DNA from: Stomorhina lunata
Lineage: Eukaryota > Arthropoda > Insecta > Diptera > Rhiniidae
Length of the DNA: 64,000 nt
Assembly (NCBI GenBank): GCA_933228675.1
Contig: OW121740.1
Location: 155,485,828 to 155,549,827 of the forward strand
Direction of reading: 5' to 3'
The translations under genes and the position numbers were made by a program. The notes below the pieces were generated by a model. It did not search any database. It worked only from the letters and a program-made list of their open reading frames with translations, and was not told the origin of the DNA. This document shows, piece after piece, positions 11,061 to 24,210 of the stretch (positions are counted from its first letter, which is position 1; each line of letters starts with the position of its first letter).

Positions 11061-12740
11061 AGAGAAATTTTCCAACAAAAATAGAAAATTATCCATAATT
11101 TATTGATAAATTTTCTATAGATATAAAAAAATTTCTATAGAAATAGAAAATTATCGATAATTTTTCTATAAAAATAGAAAATTATCGAAAATTTTTCTAT
11201 AGAAATAGAAAATTATCAATAATTTTTCTAAAGAAATAGAAAGTTATCGATAACTTTCTAAAGAGATAGAAAATTATCGATAATTTTTCTATAGAAATAA
11301 AAAATCTCGATAACTTTGCTATAAAAATAGAAAATTTTCGATAACTTTTCTATAGAAATAGAAAACTATCAATACATTTTCTATAAAAATATAAAATTAT
11401 CGATAAATTTTCTATAGAAATAGAAAATTATTGATAGTTTTTTCTATAGAAATAGAAAATTATTAATAATATTTCTATAGAAATAGAAAATTATCGATAA
11501 TGTTTCTCTAGAAATAGAAAATTTCTATATTTTTCTACAGAAATAGAAAATTATCGTCAATTTTTCTATAGAAATAGAAAACTATCGATAACTTTTATAT
11601 AGAAATAGAAAATTTTCGATAACTATTATATCGAAATAAAAAATTTTCGATAAATTTTCTATAGAAATAGAAAATTATAGACATTTTTTCTATAGAAATT
11701 AAAAATTTCGATAATTTTATTTATAGAAATAGAAAATTATCGATAATTTTTTCTATAGAAATAGAAAATTATTGATAATTTTTCTATAGAAATAGAAAAT
11801 TATCGATAATTTTCTATAGAAATAGAAAATTATCGATAATTTTTCTATAGAAATAGAAAATTATCGATAATTTTTCTATAGAAATAGAAAATTATCGATA
11901 ATTTTTCTATAGAAATAGAAAATTATCGATAATTTTTCCATAGAAATAGAAAATTATCGATAATTTTTCCATAGAAATAGAAAATTATCGATAATTTTTC
12001 TTTGGAAATAGAAAATTTTTGATAATTTTTCTACGGAAATAGAAAATTATCGATAATTTTTTCTCGAGAAATTGAAAATTATCGATAATTTTTCTATAGA
12101 AATAGAAAATTATCGATAATTTTTCTTTGGAAATAGAAAATTATCGATAATTTTTCTACAGAAATAGAAAATTATTGACAACGTTTCTATAGAAATAGAA
12201 AATTATCGATAATTTTTCTATAGAAATAGAAAATTATCGATAATTTTTCTATAGAAATAGAAAATTATCGATAATTTTTCTCTAGAAATTGAAAATTATC
12301 GATAATTTTTCTCTAGAAATTGAAAATTATCGATAATTTTTCTATAGAATTAGAAAATTATCGATAATTTTTCTATAGAATTAGAAAATTATCGATAATT
12401 TTTCTTTGGAAATAGAAATAGAAAATTATCGATAATTTTTCTTTGGAAATAGAAAATTATCGATAATTTTTCTACAGAAATAGAAAATTTTTGAAAATTT
12501 TTCTACGGAAATAGAAAATTATCGATAATTTTTTCTCGAGAAATTGAAAATTATCGATAATTTTTCTATAGAATTAGAAAATTATCGATAATTTTTCTAT
12601 AGAAATTGAAAATTATAGATAAATTTTCGGTAGAAAAAGTAAATTGTGTATATTTTTTTATAGAAATAAAAAACTATCGATAATTATCTATAGAAATAGA
12701 AAATTATAGATAATTTTTGTATAGAATTAGAAAATTATAG
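11061..12740. repeat. 31-bp tandem array of TATCGATA plus CTATAG (about 54 copies)
   Basis: Each unit contains TTTTTCTATAGAAATAG and AAAATTATCGATAA; successive TATCGATA cores are 31 bp apart (11831 and 11862). TATCGATA is the DRE sequence bound by DREF in Drosophila, and its half CGATA is the BEAF-32 core (established for Drosophila). Dozens of perfect copies are present, densest from 11730 to 12620. A block with the variant TTTTCTCGAGAAATTG recurs at 12061 and 12533, a duplication of about 15 units. Any binding or insulator role here is inference. Confidence 0.95.
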
Positions 12741-13513
12741 ATAACTTTTCTTTAAAAATATAAAGTTTTTGATAACTTTTCTATAAAAATAAAAAGTTAA
12801 CGATAACTTTCTATTTTTATGGAAAAGTTATCTATAACTTTCCTATAAAAATAGAAAGTTATTGATAGCTTTTCTATAAAAATAGAAAACTATCGATAGC
12901 TTTTCTATAAAAATAAAAGTTATCGATAACTTTTCTATAAAAATAGAAAGTTATCATTAACTTTTATATAAAAACAGAAAGTTATCGGTATATTTTCTGT
13001 AAAAATAGAAAGTTATCGATATATTTTCTATAAAAATATAATCTATTGATAACTTTTCTTTCAAAATAGAAAGTTATCGATAACTTTTCTATAAAAGTAG
13101 AAAGTTATCGATAACTTTTCTATAAAAATGGAAAGTTATCGATAAGTTTTCAATAAAAATAGGAAGTTATTGATAACTTTTCCATAAAATTTGAAAGTTA
13201 TCGATTACTTTCCATCAAAATCGAAAGTAATCGATAACTTTTCTATAAAAAAAGTAAGTTATCGATAACTTTTGTAAAAAAAAAAATAGAAATTTATCGA
13301 TAGCTTTTCTATAAAAATAGAAAATTATCGACAACTTTTCTGTAAAAATAGAAAGTTATCGATGACTTTTCTCTAAAAATAGAAAGTTATCGATAAATTT
13401 TTCTATAAAAATACAAAGTTATCGATAGCTCTTCTTTCAAGACTGAAAGTTATCTATAACTTTTTATAAAAATAGAAAGTTATCAATAACTTTTTTATAA
13501 AAAGTTATCAAAA
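12741..13513. repeat. 31-bp tandem array, variant AAAGTTATCGATAACTTTTC (about 25 copies)
   Basis: This continues the previous array but with CTATAAAAATAG in place of CTATAGAAATAG and GTTATCGATAAC in place of ATTATCGATAAT. The period stays 31 (TATCG at 13106 and 13137). A large fold-back at 12805-12860 marks the start of this subfamily. Confidence 0.9.
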
Positions 13514-15239
13514 ATTTCTTAACTCCATTTTTACTCCTTTAAAACTCTGTTTTATAGGTCCCTTTGCTGAACTGCTTCAATTCTCAAGAATATTTACTTA
13601 ATGGCTCCAGCAAAATAAGTTGTCAGTCTGTCGGTGTTTTTTTTGTTGGTTTCAAAGGTGTCGTCTGTCTAGCTTTTTTATAGTCTATTTTTTTGAAAAA
13701 CATTTTTTTTTTTTTTTTGTTGTCACTTTTTCATTTTCCTGTAATACTTAATTTTTGCTAAAGTATTTCACTTTTCACTTATTTTTCATTTTGACCATTT
13801 TCACTTGATGCCTTGAGTTGACTGCTTACATTTAGCATCCCCTCTTTCTAATGTTTGAGACGGGGATTTTCTTCTGCATTCGGTCTATATGTCTTATTTG
13901 GTCTCTTTTAATTTTGTCATTATTAATAATTTATTTTGGCTTTTTTTCTTGCAGGAGCAACATCAGCTTCTGTTTTCCAACGAATACTTGACACTTTATA
14001 TTTAGTAGATATTTAATTAAGAAGTAAATGCTTTTCTTTGCTTTACTTTTTTTAACTGGTCTTTGTTCTGAAGATGAATCAAAATGACTGAATGGAATTT
14101 TTCACCAGTTCCCTTCAGTTTTCTATTAAATTATGTAAGAAAACATTATAAATCTGATGATTTCTTGTTGGTGTATCTTAAATATTTTATTACTGCAATC
14201 ATTAGGGTTAGTTGAAGAAATTAGGGTGGAAGCTTTAAAGTTTAAGTTAACTTTTTATTTCTCTAGAAAACTTTCTTATTTCACAGAAAAGTTATTGATA
14301 ACTTTCTAATGAAGAGTTAAAATAGTTTTTTCGATCTACCCTATTCTTTAACAAAAGTCCAGCATCATCAGTTCAGACTTCCTTTGACAATCAAAAAATG
14401 AGTTGGTGTTTATGTTGCAGCAACATTTCTTTTTTGTCTTGCAGCAACTTCTATATTTTGTTTGGAAGTGTAAAAAAAAAAGATTGTAAATATTAAACAG
14501 AAAGTGCCCTCACATTTTTGAACTCATACAATTTATAAATTCATTTGGTACTTGTCTGTTAAAATAAATGTTGCTCGTTTTTATAAGTTTTGTTGTTTTT
14601 ACATAAAAATAAACTATAAATATATATTTTTGTAAAATTCTCATATATAAAATATATTTTTTTTTATTTTTGTTATTTTTGTATTATTGCTGATTGTACA
14701 CAGAGCGTCATAGACATGCAGTATTTTATATTTTATTTGTAAGAACTTTTTTTTTTTTTGTTTATTGTTAACCTCCTCCATATTTTGTACTCATTCTGTC
14801 AAATTATTTTATTGTCAAATTGTAGCCATAGTGCAGAGTGTTTGCTTAAATGTTTGGATATATTTTTTTGTGTAAAACAAAAAAAGTTTTATAAATTTTA
14901 TTCTTTTACAGTCAGTGGAAATTTTAGTAGTGAAATATTATTACATGAGTCTTCATATTATTCATATGAATAAATGGATGAATAAATATTTCAGTTGTTG
15001 AATTTATGTAAAATTTTCATAAGTTTTATTTTTTTGTATTTTTGACCAATAACAATGATAATTTTTCATATTCATATATAGAGTAGAGATAGCAACATCC
15101 TCTTTTGTTCTTTCATCATCATCTTATTTGCATAATTATAAAGGCTTTTGATTTTTTTTTTTTATTCTAGAGTCAAAAACTGAGGGCAAGCGGTTGAGCT
15201 TGAGTGAGCTTCTTCAGCCCTTAATTAGAGTTTGGACAC
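13514..15239. other. Unique AT-rich spacer, no gene seen
   Basis: T-rich stretches dominate. One acceptor-like site, TTTTTTTCTTGCAG at about 13941-13955, is followed by open sequence for 50-60 bases only. A 71-codon frame at 14758-14973 has no domain. I call no exon. Confidence 0.55.
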
Positions 15240-15787
15240 GAATAATTTTTCATACAAATTTTTCGATATAAATTTGTTTAAAGGATATTATAGAAATTAT
15301 TATACAAAATTGTTTTATATAAAGTTTTAAATGTCAAGTGAATGAAGCTTTCAAATATAAAATGAAGAAATTTTATATCAAAAATTTATATGTATAGAAT
15401 TTTTGGTATATACCTAATTCATTTTCATAGATATAATATACCCAATTTTTAAATTTTGCTTAATTTTTATGGTACAAAACTTTTTCCTTAATTTTTTTTT
15501 TATACAGAATTTTTGATGAGATTTTTTTCGAATAAATACGAATTATAATGTCTATGCAAACTATCAAAATAAAGCGATATCTTCATCTAAAACGTATTAA
15601 AAACACAACATTTTTCAGTTTTATCATTTTGTTATTTTCCGACCTTTTGTTGTTGTTTTTTTACGACTAAAGAAAAAAGCAGTTAATAAAAATTAACAAA
15701 AATTGATTTTAAAAAATTGGAAATCGAGTAGCCGGATTTATCAAAAGTTTTTATTCAAAAATTAAGGAATATCAAACATTTTTTTTT

Positions 15788-15850
15788 AAAGTTTTACATA
15801 AGTGTATTGCAGTAGGATCCCAATTTATTGTAATTATTTCTTATTGTAAG
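15788..15850. repeat. Dispersed repeat, left half
   Basis: GTGTATTGCAGTAGGATCCC and the following TTATTGTAA stretch match 18203-18262. The match stops where array units begin at about 15851. Confidence 0.75.
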
Positions 15851-16773
15851 AATTTCCATAGAAAATTTCCGATATCAAATTTTTGCATTAAAAATTTCGA
15901 TATTAAAATTTTACATTAAAAATTATTGATAAGAAATTTAACTAAAGAAAATGTTATCATAGAAAATTTTCTATATAAAATTTATCAATTAAAATTTTGA
16001 TAAAAAATTTTTCCAACAAAATTTTCGAACCAAATTTGTTTCATATAAAATTTTCATAATAAAATTTTTTCATACAAAATTTTTGATATTTATTTTTTCC
16101 ATAAAAAAATTTTTTGATATAAAATCTTATAATAGAAAATTCCCCTTATAGTATTTTCTAAAGAAATTTTTTCAAAAAAAATTTCGATGTGAAATTATTT
16201 TATCAAATTTTCGATATAAAATTTTTGGATCAAAAAATATTTTATAGATAATTTCCGATACAAATTGTTTCTGTACAAACTTTTTGCATAGAAAATTGCG
16301 ATATAAAATTTTTGCATTGAAGCTTTCGATTTAAAACTTTTAGATTGAAATGAATGAAACAAAATTTTTGCAAGGAAATTTTGTAATAAAAAATATCATA
16401 GATAATTTTTGCATAGACTATTTGTTATACAAAATTTTTTCAATAAAAATTTTGATATAAAATTTTTCCAACAAAATTTTCGAACCAATTATTTTTCTTC
16501 ATAAAAATTTCCATAATAAATTTTTTTCATAGAAAATTTTTCATACACAAATTTCTTATACAAAATTTCTGATGTTTATTTTTTCCATAAAAAAAAATGT
16601 TGATACAAAATCTTATAAGACAATACAAAATTTCTAAAAAAAATTTTCAATTATAATTTTGATATAAAATTATTCATCAAAATTTCGAAGCAAATAGTTT
16701 TCATAGAAAATTTCCAATATAAAATTTTTTGATTAGAACATTTTTATAGAAATTTCCGACATTAATTTTTTCT

Positions 16774-16874
16774 TCAGTCCATTACATTTATTTATTAATG
16801 TAATAGACAATTTATTGAAAAATACCAACAAATTATTTTGAAGACAACCAATTCCTCGAAGCGTTTGATGGGTT
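16774..16874. repeat. Dispersed repeat, right half
   Basis: ATTACATTTATTTATTAATG through CCTCGAAGCGTTTGATGGG matches 18240-18333 (CCTCGACGCATTTCGTTGG). It overlaps the left half by about 20-25 bp of the shared element and is separated from it by about 920 bp of array. Confidence 0.7.
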
Positions 16875-18202
16875 TTTTCTATAAAAACTTTTTGATAGAA
16901 AATTTCTGATATAAAATTTTTTCACAGAAATTGTTCTTTATAAGATTCCGTTATAGAAAGTTTCGTAAAAATTTTCAAATATAAAATTTTTGCAATAAAA
17001 ATTTATAATGAAATTTTTTTCTAAAATAATTTTTTAATAAAATAATAATAATTCTTTTAATAAAAATTTCAATAAACATTTTTTTATTAACATTTTTGAA
17101 CAAAATTTTTTTCTTAGAAAATTTCAGATGTAAAATTTTTAAGATGAAAATTTCTTATAGAAAATTTCAGATATACTTTTTTTCATTAATAGTTTTTGAT
17201 ATAAAATTTGTTTATTGAAAATTTCCCATTTAATATTTTTTATAGAAATTTTCGATATTAAATTTCATCAAAATTTTCGAGCTATTTTTTTCGTCAAATA
17301 TTTCCGATATCAAATTTTTGATATAAAAATTTTCTAAAATAAATTTTTTCTAAAACTAATTCTCGAAAATTTTTGATATACAAATTTATTATAAAAAATT
17401 TCAGATTTAAATTTTTTTGCATAAAAAATATTCGTCGAAAATTTCTGATATAAAATGTTTTGATAAAAAATGATTTAATTTTATAAGATTTTTTTAATTT
17501 AAAATATTTTTTTACAGAAATTTTTCGATATAAAATTTATGACAAAATATTTTTCATATAAAATTTTTAAATAGGAAATTTGCAAAATACAATTTTTAAA
17601 AATAATTCGATATAAAATTATTTAATAACAATTTTTGAAAACAATATTTTTCATAGAAAATTGTTGATATACAAATTTTTTTATCAAAAATTTTCGATAT
17701 TCATTTTTTACAAAACAAATTTTCTGTATAAAAGTTTGTAATAAAAAATTTCTATAATTTTTTTATTATAAAAGTTTTTCAATACAAAATTTTTGACCAC
17801 ATAATTTGAGATAAAATAACAGGACAAAAAAATTAATGATAAAAAATTTTTTATTTAAAATTTTTGATAAAAAATTTGATATATGAATTTTTTCAATAAA
17901 AATTTCCATATAAATATTTTGTCGTCAAGTTTTTCATAGAAAAATTTCATCATAAAATTTTTTGTAAAAAATTTTTAGAACAAAATTTTTGTAGAAAATT
18001 TTTAAACAAAAATTTTTTTAATAGAAAATTTGGTGTATCAATTTTTTTTTATAGAAAATTCTCCATATCAAATTTTTTTATAGAGGATTTTTGGTATAAA
18101 ATTTTTTCATAGCAAAATTTCGCATATAAAATCTTTCCTGCAAAAAATTATTTCTTAAAAAGAGGTTTTTGAAAAATTTGGGATATCTAACATTTAATTA
18201 AA

Positions 18203-18400
18203 AAGTTTTACGGTAGTGTATTGCACTTAGATCCCAATTGATTACACTTATTTATTATTGTAATAAATAGTTTTTTGATAAAACCAAAAAATGTTGGTGG
18301 GGAAACCTTTCCTCGACGCATTTCGTTGGCTGGTTGGGCCATCTCTTCAGGAGGATTACCCCTAATTATAGACAGAGCGAAAACCACAGACTATGTCTGA
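18203..18400. repeat. Dispersed repeat, fullest copy
   Basis: This runs from GTGTATTGCACTTAGATCCC through CCTCGACGCATTTCGTTGG to about GACAGAGCGAAAACCACAGA. It is markedly less AT-rich than the arrays on both sides. Partial copies lie at 2313-2358, 15788-15850 and 16774-16874. No coding potential is seen; the family is unknown. Confidence 0.7.
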
Positions 18401-18414
18401 TTTGATAATTTAGA

Positions 18415-19015
18415 GAAAATTTCAAGTTAAAAATTTTTCAATTTAAAATTTTTTAGTAGAAAATTTTCCACATACATATTTTCTATACAAAATTTGTCGA
18501 TTTCTGAAAATTTCTCTGAAAATTTTCATATATATTTCAAAAGAAAATTTTTGTTTTTAAAATTTTTAGATTAAAATTGTTTTTGTAGAAAACGTCTGAC
18601 ATTTTACATATAAATTTGTTTACGGAAAATTTTCGATATAAATTTTTTTTAAAGAAATTTTTCTGAAAAAACTTTTTTTTTTTAAATTTCATTAAATTTT
18701 TTTCAGAGAAAAAATTTTTTATGAAATATTAAAATTATATTTAAATGTATTAAAATTTTTGTAAAGAAAATTTGAATTTTTTCATGGAAAAACATCTATA
18801 AAAAATTTTTCGAAGAAAATTTTCTATACACATTTTTTCAAAGAAAAATTCTTATATTAATTCTTATACAATTTCCGATAAAACTCTTTTCTGAGAAAAA
18901 GGAAATATAAAATTCTTTAATAAGAACTTTTCTTTATAAAATGTTGTTTTTTTTATAAAATATTGATATAAAATATTACATAAGACTTTTGTTTAGAAAA
19001 TTTTCGATTTTAGTC
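18415..19015. repeat. Degenerate tandem region, continuation
   Basis: The same loose AAAATTTTC/GATATAAA-like units as before the dispersed repeat, with no clear period. Confidence 0.6.
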
Positions 19016-20846
19016 TCAGATACTCGAAAGGGTCCAGAAAAGTACAAATCATGTTGTTTTTCTTAAATGTCGATTACGCTATAATCGTTAGCATAATTAG
19101 ATCATTAATATTACAAATTGTGTCAGGGTTCGAACCCCAGTCAATCAGTTATGATTTTGTTGTCGTAAAGTGGGGAACTCGGAGCTCAGAGTAAGAATTA
19201 AAATTGTAAAAGCATTTTCGTTTCCAATCTATATTACAACTGATTCAGATTTTTTTCTGCTTTACATCTGGAGGTGTAAATTTATATTTTATTTAACAAA
19301 AAGTATTTTACTGACACAAAAAGCTTTTTATTGATTTTTTTGTAAAAGATAATTGTTATGTTAAATATTTTTTTAAAGTTAAAACATAAATGCAGAATTT
19401 TGAAATTTTTACTTTATGTCAATTTCGATACTCGTTAAATTTTGAAATTAACAACTAAAAAATATTTTCAAACTTTACTGACACTTTTTTGGCCTCCTAC
19501 TTATTAATTTTTACGTTTTATATTTTTTGAATTTGAAATAATTGATTTTTCTTGTGTGTCAAATCTTTTGAATCTTAAATTTTTTAAAACTATTTGAAAA
19601 TGTAAAAACTATATTTCTTTATCATAAATTCTCAAACACATGTCTTTTATTAAAGAAATCTTGTTGACAAACATTTTTTTAATATTTTTCAATGATTGAG
19701 GTTTTTTACGGATTTTTGTAAAATGTTAGAAGTGTAATTCAATTGATTTCTCATTAAAGCAATTACCTGTAGCAAGTGATAAATATTAAATTTTTTTTAT
19801 AGCTTTAACCCTATAATGACCGTTAGAAAAAAATTTTAATTTTTTTAAGTATTTTGGAAACTTTGAAAGAAACATTTGGAAAATACAAATTCAAACCGAT
19901 TTGAAATTATTTTCAATAACATTTTATGTTTTTCGAATTTACGAAATTAATTCTTGTTCATTTAGATCCCCTAGGACATTTAAGTGTTAACCAATTCATG
20001 ATAATTAAATATGTTTAATATTTTTTCTCCACTTTTTTAAATGCTTTAATCTTGTAATTGGCTTAAATGAGATGTCAAGTTAAATTTGGAAAACAAATTG
20101 TGAATATAATGAAAAGTTTAAAATTAAGATTTATTTAATTAATGCTCTAATATTCTATAATATGTGTTAGAATAAATTAGATAAAAAATTTTAAGACAAT
20201 TTTTGCAGCGGCTGGTAGCTCTCAACAACAAATTTAATTGAATTGATTTGAATTTAAATAATTTTAATTGTATAATTTACATGAACTAAAATATGACATA
20301 TATAAACAGAAATTTTTTTATTTTAATTTTTGGTCTATATTTGAACATATTTCACGTTCTGTTTATTCAAAAAAGTCTTCAGAATCCTTAAAACCACAAA
20401 AACTCTAATAATAATACACAAAAAATCAAATTCAAAAAAACACACTTAAAGTTTTTGGGTGAAATTTTCGAATTTATTTACTTTCAAAAAATAACTTTAA
20501 TTGCCCTTTTTCTTAGGAAATCTGAGGGCAAAATGTTTATAGTTTTCTAAAACGATTTAGTTATAGAACTTAAAATATTTAACAAAATTATTGTCTAAAC
20601 TTTTTGTTCGTAAGCCATAAGTCAGTAAAAACCAAACATTTGACTTTTATTATGAATTTCAACAAATTGTTAAAAGTTTTCTCTTGGTTCATATTTAATA
20701 CTTTTTACTGGCTTAAGTTTAGGATTTTATGCAAATCTTGGTAAAGTTATAGTAATGTTCTGCAAATTCTTGGGCCTTAGACACAGATAAATAAGAAAAT
20801 GTAATGAGAAGTTTAGTAGAAAATATAGACAAACAAATAAATATTT
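19016..20846. other. Unique AT-rich spacer with a tRNA-like locus
   Basis: Apart from the tRNA-like sequence at 19089-19145 I see only AT-rich DNA. No reading frame of 60 codons or more is open here. Confidence 0.6.
19089..19145 (+). other. tRNA-like sequence (A and B box)
   Basis: TAGCATAATTAG at 19089 fits an A box and GGTTCGAACCC at 19127 fits a B box. The T arm CAGGG-TTCGAAC-CCCAG pairs at four of five positions. A start-to-B start spacing is 38 bp, slightly short for a tRNA, and no acceptor stem was found. It may be a tRNA-derived SINE remnant or a decayed tRNA. Confidence 0.5.
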
Positions 20847-23800
20847 AGGAAAAAAATTAAATATTTCCTTTAGAAAAATTTTTTCAATAGAATTTTTTTT
20901 TTACATGAAAAATTAGCTATAGAAATTTTTTACATGAAAAATTAGCTATAGAAATTTTTTATATGAAAAATTTTCTATAGAAATTTTTTATATGAAAAAT
21001 TTTCTATAGAAATTTTTTATATGAAAAATTTTCTATAGAAATTTTTTATATGAAAAATTTTCTATAGAAATTTTTTATATATGAATAATTTTTTATAGAC
21101 TTTTTTATATATGAATAATTTTTTATAGAAATTTTTTATATGAAAAATTTTCTATAGACTTTTTTATATATGAATAATTTTTTATAGACTTTTTTATATA
21201 TGAATAATTTTTTCTAGAAATTTTTTTATACGAAAAATTTTCTATAGAAATTTTTTTATATGAAAAAATTTCTATAGAAATTTTTTTATATAAAAAATAT
21301 TTTATTGAAATTTTTTATATGAACATTTTTTTAAAAACTTTTTATATGAAAAATTTTCCATAGAAATTTTTTATATAAAAATTTTCTATAGAAATTTTTT
21401 ATATGAAAAATTTTCTATAAAAATATTTTTATATGAAAAATTTTCCATAGAAATTTTTTATATGAAAAATTTTCTATAGAAATTTTTTATATGAAAAATT
21501 TTCTATAGAAATTTTTTATATGAAAAATTTTCTATAGAAATTTTTTATATGAAAAATTTTCTATAGAAATTTTTTATATGAAAAATTTTCTATAGAAATT
21601 TTTTATATGAAAAATTTTCTATAGAAATTTTTTATATGAAAAATTTTCTATAGAAATTTTTTATATGAAAAATTTTCTATAGAAATTTTTTATATGAAAA
21701 ATTTTCTATAGAAATTTTTTATATGAAAAATTTTCTATAGAAATTTTTTATATGAAAAATTTTCTATAGAAATTTTTTATATGAAAAATTTTCTATAGAA
21801 ATTTTTTATATGAAAAATTTTCCATAGAAATTTTTTATATAAAAATTTTCTATAGAAATTTTTTATATGAAAAATTTTCTATAAAAATATTTTTATATGA
21901 AAAATTTTCTATAGAAATTTTTTATATGAAAAATTTTCTATAGAAATTTTTTATATGAAAAATTTTCTATAGAAATTTTTTATATGAAAAATTTTCTATA
22001 GACATTTTTTTATATGAAAAATTTTCTATAGAAATTTTTTTATATTTAAAATTTTCTTTAGAAATTTTTTTATATTTAAATTTTGTTCAGAAATTTTTTT
22101 ATATGAAAAATTTTCTATAGAAATTTTTTATATCAAAATTTTCTATAGAAATTTTCTATATGAAAAATTTTTCATATGAAAAATTTTCTATAGAAATTTT
22201 TTACATGAAAAATTTTCTGTAGAAATTTATTTTATATGAAAAATTTTTTATAGAAATTTTTTATATGAAAAATTTTCGATAGAAATTTTTTATGTGAAAA
22301 ATTTTCTATCGAAATTTTTTATATGAAAAATTTTCTATAGAAATTTTTTATATAAAAATTTTCTATAGAAATTTTTCATATGAAAAATTTTCTATAGAAA
22401 TTTTTTTATATGAAATTTTCTATAGAAATTTTTGATATAAAAATTTTCTATAGAATTTTTTTATATGAAAAATTTTGTATAGAAATTTTTTGTATGAAAA
22501 ATTTTCTATAGAAATTTTTTATATAAAAAATTTTCTATAGAAATTTTTTATATGAAAAATTTCTATAGAATTTTTCTTATATGAAAAATTTTTTAAGAAA
22601 TTTTTTCATGCAAAAAATTTTCTATAGAAATTTTTTTATATGAAAAATGTTCTATAGAAATTTTTTATATAAAAAATTTTCTATTAAAATTTTGTTATAT
22701 AAAAAATTTTCTATTGTAATATTTTTATATGAAAATTTTTCAATAGAAACTTTTTGATTTGAAAAGTTTTCTATAGAAATTTTTTTATATGAAAAATTTT
22801 CTGTAGAAATTTTCTATATGAAAAATTTTCTATAGAAATTTTTTGATATGAAATTTTCTATAGAAATTTTTGATACAAAAAATTTTCTATAGAATTTTTT
22901 TATATGAAAAATTTTGTATAGAAATTTTTTATATGAAAAATTTTCTATAGAAATTTTTTATATAAAAAATTTTCTATAGAAATTTTTTATATGAAAAATT
23001 TTGTATAGAATTTTTTTTATATGAAAAATTTTTTTTATATGAAAAATTTTCTATAGAAATTTTTTATATGAAAAATTATCTATAGCAATTTTTTGATATG
23101 AAAAATGTTCTATAGAAATTATTTTGTATGAAAAATTTGCTATAGAAATTTTTTTATATGAACAATGTTCTATAGAAATTTTTTATATAAAAAATTTTCT
23201 ATTGAAATTTTGTTATATAAAAAATTTTCTATTGTAATATTTTTATATGAAAATTTTTCAATAGAAACTTTTTGATTTTTAAAGTTTTCTATAGAAATTT
23301 TTTTATATGAAAAATTTTCTGTAGAAATTTTTTTATATGAAACATTTTCTATAGAAATTTTTTGATATAAAATTTTCTATAGAAATTTTTGATATAAAAG
23401 ATTTTCTATAGAATTTTTTTGTATGAAAAATTTTGTATAGAAATTTTTTATATGAAAAATTTTCTATAGAAATTTTTTATATAAAAAATTTTGTATAGAA
23501 TTGTTTTTATATGAAAAATTTTCTATAGAAATTTTTTAATATGAAAAAATTTCTATGGAAATTTTTATATGAAGAATTTTCTATAAAAATGTTTATACTA
23601 AAAATTTTCTATAATAATTTTTCTATAAGAATTTTCTATAAAAATGTTTATATAAAAAATTTTCTATAATAATTTTTATATAAAAAATTTTCTATAGAAA
23701 TTTTTATATGAGAAATTTTCTATAGAAATTTTTATATGAAAATTTTTTTTCAGAAATTTTTATATAAAAAATTTCGCATAGAAAGTTTTTAATGAAAAAT

Positions 23801-23906
23801 TTTCCATAGAAATTTTTATATGAAAAATATTCTTAGAAATTTCTATTGAATATGAAAAATATTCTTAGAAAATTTTATATGAAAATTTTCTATAAAAATT
23901 GTTATA
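20847..23906. repeat. 29-bp tandem array, CTATAG core (about 105 copies)
   Basis: The unit contains AAATTTTCTATAGAAATTTT and TTATATGAAAAA; CTATAG cores are 29 bp apart (21561 and 21590). Homogeneous from 21350 to 22000 and increasingly diverged toward both ends. Multi-unit duplications are visible: a block with TTTTCCATAGAAA then TATAAAAATTTTC recurs near 21350 and 21820, and a block with GTTCTATAGAAA then GAAACTTTTTGATTT recurs near 22650 and 23168. The array continues beyond element B at 25063. Confidence 0.95.
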
Positions 23907-24029
23907 TACCCAGCAAAACTTTGGTAATGGCAAGTACTCTGATAACTGGTTACCTTGTAACGACTACAACATAACATCCGAATAAATAATAAGTTATTAC
24001 AGAAGTACTTATTTGTAATTAAGATGGTA

Positions 24030-24072
24030 ATTTAAACTGAATGGCCCCGGTTCAAATCCCACCAAGGGCAAC
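24030..24072 (+). other. First tRNA-like module of copy B
   Basis: GGTTCAAATCC at 24049-24059 is a canonical B box, followed by CACCAAGGGCAAC. An A-box-like TAATTAAGATGG lies about 33 bp upstream but is weak. The T stem pairs poorly, so this is a promoter-like relic rather than a tRNA. Confidence 0.5.
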
Positions 24073-24210
24073 AATTTTTTTTTAGTTTTTTTTTTTATTA
24101 AAAGAGTCTTTTTAAATGATTTTTGAATTTTAAGAACTTAAATATTATCTTCTATAAAAAAAATTTGGAAAACTAACTTACGTTAATGAAAAAATACCAT
24201 CATGAGTCAA

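Larger units (their letters stand above)
15240..18202. repeat. Degenerate tandem region (TTTTCGATATAAAATTTT-like)
   Basis: Loosely repeated units of about 24-30 bp such as CATAGAAAATTTCCGATATA and AAAATTTTTGCATAGAAA. They are far more diverged than the other arrays, so this is probably an old array. Two halves of a dispersed repeat (15788-15850 and 16774-16874) lie within it, with array sequence between them. Confidence 0.75.

Noticed and set aside
13941..14010. Acceptor-like TTTTTTTCTTGCAG followed by a short open stretch
   Set aside because: Only about 17-20 codons stay open and the reading has no similarity to a known protein; pyrimidine-AG sites are frequent here.
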